Assembly: GCF_030272615.1 (NCBI RefSeq)
Contig: NC_081405.1
Location: 471,932,008-471,996,007 of the forward strand
DNA: 64,000 nt
Direction of reading: 5' to 3'
Source: Cryptomeria japonica
Lineage: Eukaryota; Streptophyta; Pinopsida; Cupressales; Cupressaceae
Shown: positions 12,749 to 24,215 of the stretch, in pieces
Layout: each line of letters begins with the position of its first letter
Numbering within the stretch: position 1 is the stretch's first letter
The notes under the pieces: model-generated
Told to the model about the DNA's origin: nothing
Database searches by the model: none
The model's input: the letters and a program-made list of their open reading frames with translations, nothing else
Program-made: the position numbers and the translations under genes

Positions 12749-13191
12749 TTTTGCTCCTACAGGCCAAAATATCATGATTTTACACATTTTATCACTTCAC
12801 AAGGCGAAAACAAATCATTTCCAATGCCCAGGATCAAATATCAAAAAAGTCAAAATTTGGTCAAAAATATTCAATTGGACAAAATTCATGTTTCATCATC
12901 AACACTTAGACAAATTTAGACTCTGCGTTCAAAATTCCAATTGAAAATAGACCATTCTGGCGAATTCATTTCATTCAAAATTACATCCTACAAAAGGTAA
13001 GCTCAAAAAGCTCTCAAAACTGACTGGATTCTGGCCTGAAAAGACGGTAATTAAAACCCTAAGGCTTGACCCTAAATCCAGACAACTAACAAACTAACAA
13101 AACCCTAAAAAAGCAAAGTGAAAACGAACAAAACGAGCAAAAAACATGGGTCCCCATTTGCAATGGGGCGATGTGTGAAAACGTCACAACA

Positions 13192-14817
13192 AACGCACAT
13201 CGCTGCAAAGTGCCAAATTGGTTTGTAGGGTCGGGCTTCTCTAGTCGAAGTATCAATTCTTCTGTGTGAGGAGAGGAAGATTTCCCCTCCCTTCCTGAAC
13301 TTACCTGTGCAATGTAAGCTCTCCAGTAGTCCTATGAGTCTGGAGGCAGATTGCTGGTATCAAGTCCTCCATCTACGCCAGGTGACGGTGGCAATTCTGG
13401 CAATTTCTCCACCCATACCCCGAGGGTCTCCAGCAGCCAAGAGTCGATTGTCTGCTCTTGGTGGCCATTAGCATGGGTGGGACTCAACTGTGGGACGACG
13501 TCCTCTTGTCCAGAGGTCACCCTAGGTGGTGGTGGCGGTGATGCCTCCACATCCACTGCATCAATCACCTGGGTTGGTACATCCTTCGTTTGCTCAACCA
13601 CGTGGTCTATCAAGAGAGTTCTCGGCCACCATCACTTCCACGGCCATGCCATTGTCTCCTACCCCTTCTGTCACCTCCTCGGCCACTAGATTATCACCAC
13701 CCCTTATTCCAACCTCAACTGGCAGTCGGCCTAGGGCTGGAGCCAAGCGAAAAATTTCATCATCTTCACTCTCATCATCTGATGAGGATGCCTCCACGAC
13801 ATCTTCCTCACTATTCCCGCTGCCTGCACTGGGAGATTGCCCCACATCTTGCTGTCACCTCTTCCTCTGTGGTTCCTCGTGCGTTGTCATGATGTCCAGA
13901 TTCGCCCAGTAAAAGATGGGGGGTTTGTATGGCTCTAGTTTGGCTAATGGTTGCAAGTCACCCCTCTTCTCAGGTGGCACTCCTGTACGAACAACATCCA
14001 GAAACATGGCAATGGCATGATGTGACATATAAAAAACCTTGTGCTGCAGCCCTAGGCATTCGCGGATGCACTCAGAAAGGAATGATGCCCAATTGAAGAC
14101 CGTGCCATTCCGCGACCCGTTCATCAAATACAACATCCACATGACGATGTCCGACCCTCGACTGGCTCCTGCCAGTCTGCTTTTGATGATGTCCATGATA
14201 CATCACCACTCCGCATTCGCCAGAAATGTCCACTTCGCACCGCGGCTACTGCCAGATTTCCATATACTGTCCTGTTCGCCTTGTGTCAGGTCCCCTCGGC
14301 AAACTAATAGAACCAATTGCTGCTTTTGTTCTAATGTCATCTTCCTTTTAATGACAAGGCTGCCTTGGTTGGGAATCCCAAAATTTTTGGCAAACTCAGG
14401 GGCGGAATAAGAAATGGTGAGATGACATCCCCCATATTGTACGATAGACCTGTGTGTATGCCGATCATATCTTGCCACCATTCCCTTCAGTACAGGCTCA
14501 AATTCCTTAATGTTAAAGACTGGCATGGTCAGAATGTGGTCGACCTCTGCCCTCTTCAAATTCATTTTAATAATATTGGTATCATCCGTCTCCTCCCACC
14601 ATGTCATGTAGTCGCTGCCATTTAACCCCTCCCATGTCAAAGACTGCACAGTCACGGGCTCATCTTTCTGCACACGCGCCCGCACCTTCTTCCCTTTGCT
14701 GCTTCCTGGTGTGGCCATGTTCTCTACGAAAATGACTGTGCCTTTGTCGCTGGGGTTTCCAAAACTCATCCGTGGCATACCTGGATCAATTTGTATAAGT
14801 TGCAATTCCTTGTTCAA
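13192..14817 (-). pseudogene. accessory ORF4 of the large retrotransposon (N-terminal half)
   Basis: The best frame runs from 14817 to 13855, broken once by TGA at 14203-14205 directly after a Trp codon. That is consistent with TGG to TGA decay of a second Trp, since the sequence then continues CIMDIIKSRL in the same frame. About 320 residues precede a serine/acid-rich linker (SSSDDESEDDE, 13594-13845) and a proline-rich stretch (13332-13613) in shifted frames. Visible signatures are RYDRHTHRSIVQYGGCH, APEFAKNFGIPNQG and FNWASFLSECIRECLG...YMSHHAIAMFLD. The last is shared with the old copy at 5213-5620. The layout is reminiscent of plant mobile-domain / putative plant transposon proteins, but I do not recognise it with certainty. 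It is on the retroelement strand between integrase and PPT. Confidence 0.6.
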
Positions 14818-14889
14818 TTCTCCTGCCGAATCTGCCCTGTTGCTGTCAAAGCCGTTAGTCCAACTGTTTCCGCAACTGACTGAATTCTG

Positions 14890-15601
14890 CTAGCTGTTTT
14901 TGGCGTACGAAATTTTTTCTTGCCTCCAACCGTACGGTGTGCACTCCCCGTACGGATGTTGCATGTACAGATTCCCAGTGGACGATCTTCCTTCTTCGGC
15001 CAACCACGTACGGATTTCACCCAGTTTCGTACGAATCTTTTCAACGTGTCTCCTTACCTCCTTGCGTTTGATCTGGATGACCATACAAACTTTAGCTATC
15101 TTTGTACGAAATCTGTTCGGATTTCTTATGATCAGACTATGCTCTTCCTCTGCAATTTCCGTACGGCTACCGTACAAATTCCCTTGATCTTTGCCTCTTG
15201 CACTGTCGTACGAACACCGTACGGACTTCTATCTTTGGTAGTGGCTGTACGGAAATTGTACTAAAGTGTTCGGTTTGTTCTGTGCTGTGCAATTCTCCTC
15301 CTTTGTCCTCCCCGTACGATCACCGTACGAGTCTTGATTTTCTCCCTCTGCAATGCAAGTCGTACGAAACCCGTACGAATGTCCCCGTGTGCCAAATTTC
15401 GTACGGAAATTGTCGTACAGGTATACTTCCACCACTGTCTCTTCCGTACGGTTGCTTCCCTCGTGCTAGTTTAGGTTGTATAGATCCGTACAAAGCTGCC
15501 TGCCCAATGTTGCGTAGATTGAAATCCTCTTGCTTCCCAATTCCTCCTGCTTCTTTCTTGCGCAATGTGCTTAGAATGGCTGGGTAGAGATTCTTGTACA
15601 A
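14890..15601 (-). repeat. CGTACGG-rich tract in the large retrotransposon
   Basis: The palindromic core GTAC in a CGTACG or CGTACA context occurs about 17 times in about 560 bp (for example near 14927, 14948, 15008, 15160, 15218, 15311, 15322, 15361, 15398 and 15445). Spacing is irregular. On the element strand, where frames are open, the core is read mostly as PYG, PYE or VRT, giving Tyr-rich low-complexity peptides. The sibling element at 24490-25700 has a longer, regular version. Confidence 0.7.
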
Positions 15602-15795
15602 CTTTTTGTTTTTAGGGTTAGGCCCTACTTTGTCAATTTTTTATAAAATAATCTTTTTTCCACTTCATACACCTTTTCTTTTTGTAACTTTATAATAATT
15701 GTCCTTTGTTTTAATTTTTGAATTTTTCCTAACCCCTTCTCTTTAATTTTCAAGTCATGCCTTACTCTTTCTATTTTTAGTATTCTTCTTTTAAA
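15602..15795. other. T-rich spacer
   Basis: Pyrimidine-rich sequence with no gene, lying between the CGTACGG tract and the left end of the nested hAT element. Confidence 0.4.
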
Positions 15796-17648
15796 CTAAG
15801 TTACCGGTTCGGGTTCGGATTTGGGTACGGATTAGGCAATTTTTTTTCTTTCTTGGGTACGGGTACGGGCTCGTCCGTACATATATACATATATTAATTA
15901 TAAATTTATATATATATACACATATATTATATATATGTTCAAAATATACAATCCATACAAAAATAAAATATACAATGTGACTTTCCATACATAAATGATA
16001 AATCCATTATTGCCAATGCCAATAAATATTCATATATCGCAAATGTTATCAGTAAACTAATAACTAAAGTCTAATATCATATTCATTATTTGCAAAAAAG
16101 ATAATATTCAAGTTTCAAGTTTCAAAATGTGAATATGTCATGACATAATAAAAATTCAAATTACAAGCCATCTATGAGATTTAAATTCCATATTCATCTT
16201 CATCTGAACCATCCAACCCAAGCCCAAGGTCATCAAGTGGTTCAAAACCAACATCAATTGAACCACTATCGAATGGAATGTCACTCCCACTAGCCAAGTC
16301 TCTCTCAAATTCCGTAGCTGCCTCGTCTATAGAGACTTGGGCAAGTTGTGCAACTGTAGCATCTAAATCAGCACACTCAGGGGCTAGATCCCAATTCCTT
16401 GTTGCACCCACATTATATTCAGGGTCCTTATGTGACAACAAACAAAGGTTGGAGTGTACGTAGACCAAATCCTCAGCTCTCTTTGCACCCAAACGATTAC
16501 GTTTGACTGAGTGGATGAAGGAGTATGTACTCCAATTCCGCTCAGCTGAAGAAGAACTTGCAACCTGTTAAAAGTTAAAACATAATTAGAAATTTATAAA
16601 TTATAAAATAAAAATATGATAGCATCAAATGGAATTGGAAAACTATAAAAATAAAAAGATACATACTTTGGAGAGAAGTTTAATTGCAAGAGGCTGCAAG
16701 TAAACGAAGCCTTGACCATGTACATACCACCACTCATCAGCATCCATCCCATATCTAGCATTGAGAGATACAACATCATGATTTTTTGTGGATACAAATT
16801 GGCCAAACTCCTTCATGACAACATTTCTTGTCTCGTCATCTTGATATATCTTTTTAAAGGCAGCTCTATAGCCAGAAGCAACCTCTGCATCTCTATATGG
16901 TGGTACCCTCCTTGGTGTTGCAAGCATCTCTGCACTATAAAATTTTGGTGTCAAAGCAAATGCTAAGAGATGTAAGGGATTGGTCATCTTGTTCCAACGG
17001 TCAACAATAATATTCTGTACAACTTTGAAAAATGTTTTCGTTGGGTCATTTACTTTTCTTTTTATTATTTCTCTTATTTTCTCCACCATGCAATCCATGC
17101 CATCATAAATCTCACCCAAACATGGGCGATCGGTATCGGCATACCTAATCATGCTCATGATGGGCTCAGTGAAATTCAAAACATATTCCACATTATCCCA
17201 CCATTTCTCATCAAGGATCAATGCTCTTACTTTTAGAGCTCTTTCTGTTTGGGCTTGCTTCCATACACTCCAAAATCCGTTGATGACCATAGAACTCAAG
17301 GCCTCTCGCACCTTCACAAGTTGTCTTAAGACGAGTGTGTGAGATGCAAATCGTGTTTCAGCTACCTAACATGACATGAAAAAATACACAACATATATCA
17401 ATTATAAAAACTAAAAGACTAAATAATTAAAAAATAAAATTTAAATTAGTAATTACCTTCAACAACTCCAACTTGGAGAAGGTCCTAAAAATGGCTTGTG
17501 ACATATGATGATTAGTCACAAACATTTAAATCTCCTCGCCCTCGTACAGTTTTTTCACCCAATCAATTTGTGTGCCAATCTTTTGCATGATTAAATTGAG
17601 TGAGTGGATTGCACATGGTGTCCAAAAGATGTGACCCTATGTAGCCTC

Positions 17649-19136
17649 TGATGAATCAATGATGAACAGTTAATACCAAACCGGTACTGAGAGGGGGGGG
17701 GAGGTGAATCAGTACTGAGAGAAATATCTTTTCCTTGAACCGGTTTGACTGAGAACACTACACTTGACTGGCAAGCAATATCACTGGTCTAAACCAGATT
17801 ACTACCGGTTGAACACAGTAAGAATGTGACAGACATAAACCGGTAACTCTTAGGTTTCCACACAATCTAACATCTTATTTCCATTTCACCCATATGCATA
17901 CACTAGTAATACATCAACAGAAATGTAAAGACTTACTGGTCAACACGCTTTACCGCTTGATAGAGAATAACAAAGCATCACACATAACACATATTTTTCA
18001 CGTGGAAACCCAACTGGGAAAAACCACGGTGGGGATGAATACCCACAAGTTGTTCTTTGAACCCTTTTGAAGTCCGCTCTGTTAGGAGCCTAGTCCGGTT
18101 AAAGACTTTACAATAGGTTCTCTTAGGAACCGATCCTGCTAGGGATCACCCGGTTAAGGGATGGCTAAAATACCCGGTTAAGGGTTAAACCCTATTAAAG
18201 GTTACCTTGTTAGAGGATTTTAAGAACTCAATGATTTTGAGTCACCCTGTTAAAGGATTTAGAGCAAGCCGGTTAAAGCTACCGTGTTAAGGGATTTTCC
18301 AACTATTGAAGTGGTTAGAGGTCAACAGGTATTACAATGATCTGGTAACAACACTTCAATGCCAATGCAAATCCGCTTTAGTTCCTTCCTTTTGCAATCA
18401 CACTCTGCAGATATCTATCCTCTTATCTGGTCTGGCAAGAATCACGTATCTCTGCACTTAGATACACACAACATTTGCTAACAACCTCAACATGAAAATC
18501 AACATCGACCTTATAGGAAACAGATAGGTCGGTAGCATAAACCCTAAACCCTAAACATTTAGGTTAAGCAATTTAGTCGGTTCAATCCTAACCGTCGAAC
18601 ATATTGCATTGATTACAACAGTCTTGAACAGATCTCAAGACATTCTCCATTCGTTCTTCACCGCTTCTTGGAGGCTGATAACCCATCACGCGTTCTCCAT
18701 CGTTTACAGAGACTTAGCACATTCCCGAGGTAGATAGGGTCAATCTCCTTCGTGCAAGATCCTTCACGCGCACAAGGTTGACGTGGCAACACAATCTGTT
18801 CTTCATTACAATGCTAACTCATCACACGATGTCATCGGTTGAATCACACAGGCATAGAACACTTCAACCTGAAACCCTGAAGCTAAGACTACCAACTGGT
18901 AGTCATACCATATGAAACCTTGATGCAAGACATTCCATATACCGGTTCACATTCCAACATACCGGTTCACTTGGACAGGCATACCGCTTCACTTTTTCAC
19001 ATATACCAGTTCACAACATCATACCGGTTCTCTTGCAAGTTGCTTACTTCAATATACCGGTTCACTCTTCAGCATATTGACATCAATGACAACATACAAT
19101 ATCATCATGTCATCATACTCTGGACATATGCCAACA
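17649..19136. mobile_element. solo LTR inserted in hAT 1
   Basis: Its ends on the - strand are TGTTGGCATATG...TTCATCA. It is flanked by GCCTC at 17644-17648 and 19137-19141. It splits the DUF659 coding region exactly where the protein reads AAGTIVEA / EAT.GHIFWTPC. It contains a G-run at 17691-17701, several ACCGGT words and a short telomere-like AAACCCTAAACCC at about 18539-18552. No coding capacity was seen. Confidence 0.85.
18938..19066. repeat. cluster of ATACCGGTTCAC motifs
   Basis: Six copies (four exact or near-exact, two with one change in the core) start near 18938, 18958, 18980, 19001, 19020 and 19054, mostly about 20 bp apart, at one end of the solo LTR. Further ACCGGT cores occur at the opposite end (about 17682-17840). 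Confidence 0.7.
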
Positions 19137-19242
19137 GCCTCCACTATAGTCCCCGCTGCCCTACAATTTTTAGCATTGTCCTTTATGACTTGGACAACAT
19201 TTTGAGGCCCCACCATGTCAATGCATTCTATGAGGGTATTGG

Positions 19243-20488
19243 TGGTGCAGGAGCACCTAACACAAAGGCATAAAATGAGTCTATAAGAGGATAAAAATAA
19301 ATTCATAAGTATTCAATTACATTTTCATTTGTAATGTCATTTTGAGTCAATATGAATCAATATGTAAGGCTAAAAGAGCCCATTGTAATGAGTTGTCCAA
19401 GTTGTCCTAATAAGGTCTTGAATTGGTCATTTGGTAAAATTTGTATAAAATAACCTTGGAGGGGTAAAATGGTGACAAAAATACATCATTATTCCATCCT
19501 AATATGTTTTGAAGGTTTAAAGTCATTTGAGTCAAAAGTTGTAAAAGTTGTAAAATGCAACTTTTCAAAAGTTGTAAAAAGACCAAAATGGGAAGTTGTA
19601 TGGTTATAAGAGGAAGTTGGGTAGTTGTAACTTCCATGTGAAGATGAAAAGGCTATAAAACCTATGTAATGGTCTTTCATAAGGGTAGGTAAAAGTTGGA
19701 GAAGGAATTGGAAAGCATTGGAAACATTGTATTAATGATGATTTAAGTTATAACTAAGTCTCTTCTTTCATTTGGTTCATGTGGCATTTATTTTCATGAA
19801 GATTTGAGTAAGCTACATTGTTTTTTGTCAAAACCGTTTGTAACTGCCAGACCCCTGACCTAGGTAACCAGTTTTAGAAATATCGCCATAACTTTTGATT
19901 CAGCCGTTGGATCGGGTTATAATTTGGACAAAAGTTTCATATCTCTGAAATCTACAATCCAAATGGAGCGATTGGCTCTGTGAGCAATATATAAAAAGTT
20001 ATTAACGACTGTACATGACTGTATTTTTCTTGTTCCCTGGTATTGGACAGTGTACTTTCAGTTCTTTGCATGTATACTCATGAATGCAGGTTATGTATGG
20101 CTGTGGAAGGCACTTGGAGATAGTATGGAATATGTTAAAACAATCACACTATGGTGGTATAGTGTTTGGATAAAACAAGAAGCCTAAACAAGACTTTTGT
20201 TGACAGTTTCCATACAAGTTGTACTGAGAAGAAGTCTTGTTGCTACTACAGTGAATGAACTTTGTGATTGCCATCCAAATGTGAATGACACCATGAACGG
20301 TTAAAGGTTGTATTGTGAATCTTGTTGAGGAAGTGGATTAAGAACCTTGAGTATGAATCCAAGTAATGTGTTGGTCAATGTGAAATTGTTGCCTTAAAAC
20401 AAGTTGTCTTGAGTTGTTTTGCCATATTTGATAGAAGTTGTGCCACTTTTAGGTATGAAAGTTGGTTTTGAAATGATGCTCTGCATCA
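19243..20488 (+). mobile_element. solo LTR inserted in hAT 1
   Basis: It starts TGGTGCAGGAGC and ends GCATCA, and is flanked by ATTGG at 19238-19242 and 20489-20493. The hAT DUF659 frame resumes on either side (SFIAN | TLIECIDMVGPQ). A TATAAAA box at 19654-19660 suggests + orientation. No ORF of note is present. Confidence 0.85.
19654..19660 (+). promoter_or_regulatory. candidate LTR TATA box
   Basis: TATAAAA in the context GGCTATAAAACC inside the solo LTR 19243-20488. Confidence 0.4.
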
Positions 20489-20607
20489 ATTGGCAATGAA
20501 ACTTGCATCTTTCACTTGCTCCTCACAATCCACCGCTTTCAAAAACATTGCCCCTTTAGGGCACACTGCTATAACATTGATCAATGGCCTATTTTTTCAA
20601 TCTTTCC

Positions 20608-21377
20608 CAAAGATGTAAATATCTTAATCGGCAATAAATCTTTTGACCGAAATTTTTTAGAAAATCGGGAATCGGCAAAAAAATCGACAATAAATTGACA
20701 AAATTATCGAACATTTGAAAATATATAATTACTTAAAATATTCTAAAAACACACACATATACACTAAATTTATAAAACACAATATAGTCTCTTTACTTAA
20801 ATTAATTTAAATCTGTTAAGTTTTATAGATTTGTAATTTTAAAAAAAAATTAAGCATTTAAAAATTTTAAATTTTAATTTATCAAATACTAATATTAAAA
20901 ATAAAACAATAAAATAAAGTAACTGTATACGATTTAATTTTTTATAAATGCCCATTATTAAAATTTAAAATACATATTTGAAATTTTATAAAAGAAAGAA
21001 ATAAGCTAATTTAAAAAAAACCTAAATAAATTAAACACTAAGCAAACAATTGTAAAAATCATTTTTTTTCGGCAGCCTTCTTGGAGGTTGCGGTACGAGA
21101 GGCGACGCCCAACACAGTTCATGCAGGCTTTGTGCAGGTCGACGCCTAGCATGAGTCGCTCAACTTTTTACAAGTTGACGATTCGAAAAGAAGTTTGAAG
21201 TCAACATACGCGATTTTTTACATTTAACTCACGATTTTATTGCGATTTTTAACCTACGAAAATCGCGATTTAAAAAAAAAAAATCATTTGCGATTTTTTG
21301 GCTGATTAAATCGGTAGGGCAAATGACTCCGGATTTATCGCGATTTAAACGATTTTGACCTGATTTTTTCATCTATG
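20608..21377. mobile_element. 770-bp non-autonomous hAT derivative inside hAT 1
   Basis: It is flanked by an 8-bp duplication ATCTTTCC at 20600-20607 and 21378-21385. The ends are imperfect inverted repeats: left CAAAGATGTAAATATC, and right, complemented, CATAGATGAAAAAATC. Its subterminal regions are rich in AATCG/CGATT words and the middle is AT-rich with a GC-rich island at 21070-21140. There is no coding capacity. The CAWAGATG terminus resembles the CATAGTT ends of the two other hAT elements here. Confidence 0.85.
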
Positions 21378-22199
21378 ATCTTTCCATCCATTAGAAACGA
21401 TGGTCAAACTTGTTTCCGGCCATGTATCTTTGATGACTTTCAACTGTGACTCTACGGATGCTTTCTCCTTTGCCAATAAGGTGGTTCTCACCTTTTCATA
21501 CCCTGGACAAACATAATCAGAAGGTGTGTTGCAAAGGGTATGTACCATGTCCCGAAAGTAAGGTGATCTAACAAGGTTGAAAGGAAGCCCATTGCCATAA
21601 GGGCAACGCCCAATGCTTTGATCTACAATCTCTCTCATTTCATTTTTGAAGGCAGTATCCAATGGGCCTCTTTTCCGTGAAGCCACAACATTTTGATTCT
21701 CTAGTGGAGCAACTGGTGGTTTTGGCATGAAAGGATGCGAACCGGCTATTCTTGTGGAGCCAATACTACTAGAAGGCCTCGTAGTCTTCGAGCTTGACTG
21801 GACAAGAGGATGATCAGTCTTTGCTTTGCCACTTCTCCTATCAGCTTCCTCCTGTTCTCTAATATATTCCAAAACTAGAGCTTTTGACAGCCCCTTGCCA
21901 TCTGATCCCTTACAAAATTTTATTCCACGCTCGGGGATGAAACGAAGGTGGCCTTTCACTCAATAGTATGAGCTGGTATACTCAGTGCCACAATGGTTAC
22001 ACTTCCAAACAAAACCCCGACCACCAGACACTTGCTTGATCATTGTTGTATAATGCCAAAGTGGTGAATCTTGATCAATTTTAAAGGGGTTATTTTCAGT
22101 TCGGGTATGGCCAATCGAACTAGAGTTTGCACTTGCACTTCCAATTTCAACCATTATGTATGATTATATGAATAATGCACCTAAAATAAAAAGAGAAAA

Positions 22200-22620
22200 C
22201 ACAACATTATTGAAAAAAATTCATAAAATTTCGGCATTATAACCCCATACTATGCATACAAAGTGTAAAAAAATATACAAAACTTATTTAAAAAAATTTA
22301 GAAAAATTAAAAAAAAAAAATTAAAAAATTTGAAAAAAACTTTAAGAAATTCTTGAAAACTAGTAAAAAATTCAGATTCACTCACCTTTGATGGCTAAAT
22401 CTTTCTTCTCCAGTGATTCCTATGCCTTTTATGCATGTCTCACATCTTGATAGTCTCTACCTTCGAAGAAAAATGCAAAAACTAAGAAACCTAGCTTTAG
22501 AGAAAAAATCTTCAAAAATGTAAATAGAATGAGTTGAATGAATGTTCTGATGCATGAAATGCATCATAAAGGGGCGAATTAGGGTTTAATTATTAAAAAG
22601 CTATTTTTTAAAGTCCTTTT
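22200..22620. other. AT-rich 5' region of hAT 1
   Basis: Non-coding sequence upstream of the hAT 1 transposase with long A runs (22290-22330). No clear promoter element stands out. Confidence 0.35.
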
Positions 22621-22882
22621 TTATTGTTTTTTGACCCGTGGGCCCCATTTTTGGGAACCCACGGGCCTGGGTTCACCTGGGTCCTCTTGGGTTCGACCTG
22701 GGTTCCACCCGGGTTCTTCCCAGGTGGCCGGGTTCCTTGTGGGTCTTGCAGGGAACCCGACCACCTGGGAAGGACCCTGGTGGAACCCAGGTCAAACCCG
22801 GGCGGGACTAGGACCGCGCACGAACTAGGACCCGGACCCAAGCCAAAAGGACAAGAACCAGTAACTTAGGATACCTTTTTAA

Positions 22883-23831
22883 TTTTGTATCTTGACAAAT
22901 ATATTTAAATTTCAATCCTTGTACCTTTAAGTGGCCATGGTACTGGATCCCTCGACTGCTTGCTTTTTTTGTTTTCTGTACCTTTGAGGGTCCCACCTGA
23001 TTTTCTGGTGCCTTTACTATCTTCTGTAGCGTGCATAATTTGGCTTTTCTTGTTGGATGTTTGGCTCTTCTACTTGGTTTTACCCAATTATCTACTCCTT
23101 TTTTCATCCTTTTGCTGGATCCTTTAGTATCAGTTTCGTCATCAGAATCCTTCATTTTCCTCTTTACCCCGGTCGGATCCTCATGAGGTCGGACTTTAAT
23201 CTTCGAGTCGTGGAGCCATGCACACACGTGCGGTAGTCTCCTGTAACATCCCTCAGGACAACACGTGCCCACATATTCTAGGTCCCATATTTTATCTACC
23301 AGTGGTGCCGGTCCCACCCCTTTATATCTTCCATCTATGTACCGACCTCCATACTGCTGGTACCATGTTACTTTTTCGCCATCCACCTGCGGTGAGCCCA
23401 CGGGGTTGGGGATCACCCAACAGAGTGCATTGGCGCCGGCTTCCAACTCACTAGGTTGTAGCGCTATCACAAAAAGATCTTCGGCTTTTAGTACCATTTT
23501 CAGGCACGGTCCCAAGGTTGCACCGTACTCCTCCAAGTCTACCTCTTCCAAGTCAACTGGCTCCTCTTCCTTTCCAGCAAGTTCCGCCTTCTGTTTGGCT
23601 TCCGCTTCGTCGTCAATATCATACGCAATATAGCCTTCGCAGAGTCCTTCATATGGGGCCCTCTTTCTCCAGTGTCCCCTGATCCTTATCCATGTTGCCA
23701 GATCACCAAAATAGGCGTTTGTTAGGTGCTTGTGAATTCTGGGCACCACGATGTCTTCAACTTGCTTCAGTACCAGTCGCTCTTCTATGAACGTAAGAGG
23801 GTTAGCCCAATCTTTGTCGTGTCTATAAGGT
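22883..23831 (-). pseudogene. post-integrase ORF3 of the large retrotransposon (3' part)
   Basis: This long open frame reads downwards from 23831 and is the direct continuation of the frame that ends at 32175-32229 beside integrase; the sibling element sits between with target duplication AAGGT. Visible parts are RHDKDWANPLTFIEERLVLK, an acidic patch (EEEPVDLEEVDLEEYG), a compact middle with GGRYIDGRYKGVGPAPLVDK and CCPEGCYRRLPHVCAW, and a very basic tail rich in K, R and S (KGSSKRMKKGVDNW and onwards) that would suit nucleic-acid binding or nuclear import. I do not recognise the family. The frame runs into the hAT 1 right end near 22870, so the true C-terminus is uncertain. It is separated from integrase by one TAG (32230-32232). 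Confidence 0.6.
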
Positions 23832-24176
23832 TGTTTACCGTTACAATAGGTAAATTAAATACAGGAAATAATGATGTACATGACAGTGCATACCAGACAC
23901 GACAGTAAAATATATCTTTATTTGCACATTCAATTATTACAGAGAAGAGACCAAAGATGGTCGGCCAAGGATTACAATAGATCCGACAATACCATCCCCT
24001 TCCTTGATAGTACACGACATATTTAAAGGACCCGACGGTTGCCAAGAGGTACACAACCGTCAACCAACCAACACATAACCACTCGAGACTGACAACCCAC
24101 TCAATACAATTAATTAATACCTTGTCAGATAACAAATATTATCAAACATAACAATAGGCAATTTATGCCGACAACA
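23832..24176 (-). repeat. 3' LTR of the sibling element
   Basis: 345 bp. On the element strand it starts TGTTGTCGGCATAAATTGCC and ends GTAAACA. It is nearly identical to 31830-32174, which implies a fairly young insertion compared with its surroundings. Confidence 0.92.
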
Positions 24177-24215
24177 TCATCCCCCCCAAAAGAAAAAGTT
24201 GTCATCCAGACGACA
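24177..24215 (-). promoter_or_regulatory. polypurine tract and adjacent hairpin remnant
   Basis: The + strand has CCCCCCCAAAAGAAAAAG beside the LTR, which is a purine run on the element strand. Next comes GTTGTCATCCAGACGAC, a weaker version of the perfect hairpin at 8024-8040. Confidence 0.7.

Larger units (their letters stand above)
8814..13191 (+). mobile_element. 4.4-kb solo LTR or LTR-only element
   Basis: It starts TGTTGACGTG and ends CACAACA, with target duplication AACGC at 8809-8813 and 13192-13196. No internal second LTR and no gag/pol were found, so it is either an unusually long solo LTR or a non-coding derivative. A TATATAG box preceded by a GC-rich leader lies at 9675-9681, which fits + orientation. 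The 3' half carries eleven copies of a palindromic 33-bp motif. It interrupts ORF4 of the large retrotransposon. Confidence 0.85.
16181..22154 (-). pseudogene. hAT-family transposase, split by three insertions
   Basis: Read from 22154 downwards. A BED zinc-finger region (KCNHCGTEY, then VKGHL...GIKFC) is broken by a TGA at 21960-21962 where Arg (CGA) is expected. A DUF659 region starts before 21369 (TSLTIVSNGWKD), resumes at about 20607-20494 (RPLINVIAV..GAMFLKAVD) and again at 19237-19142 (GPQNVVQVIKDNA.NC.AAG). Then come GHIFWTPCAIHSLNLI at 17643-17455, a long middle part 17317-16643 (WDNVEYVLNFTEPI...RWNKMTNPLHLLAFALTPKFY), and the C-terminal dimerisation domain 16566-16181 (SSAERNWSTYSFIHS.KRNRL). 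Introns with plausible GT/AG ends lie near 17455-17370 and 16642-16567. Several stops show it is dead. hAT transposases cut and paste DNA with 8-bp target duplications. Confidence 0.85.
15796..22869 (-). mobile_element. hAT transposon 1, itself carrying three insertions
   Basis: It contains a broken BED-DUF659-dimerisation transposase on the - strand. The ends are imperfect inverted repeats: left CTAAGTTACCGGTTCGG from 15796, and right, complemented, CTAAGTTACTGGTTC ending at 22869. GGGTTC/GGGTAC words cluster next to both ends, very densely at 22631-22830. No clean 8-bp target duplication is visible, so the exact ends are uncertain. Nested inside are solo LTRs 17649-19136 and 19243-20488 and a small hAT derivative 20608-21377. 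Without them it would be about 3.5 kb. Confidence 0.7.

Noticed and set aside
18539..18556. AAACCCTAAACCC telomere-like word
   Set aside because: Only about two units inside a solo LTR; too short to be an interstitial telomere tract.
22624..22869. Overlapping open frames on both strands in GC-rich sequence
   Set aside because: They fall in the GGGTTC-rich subterminal repeats of hAT 1 and have no coding character.
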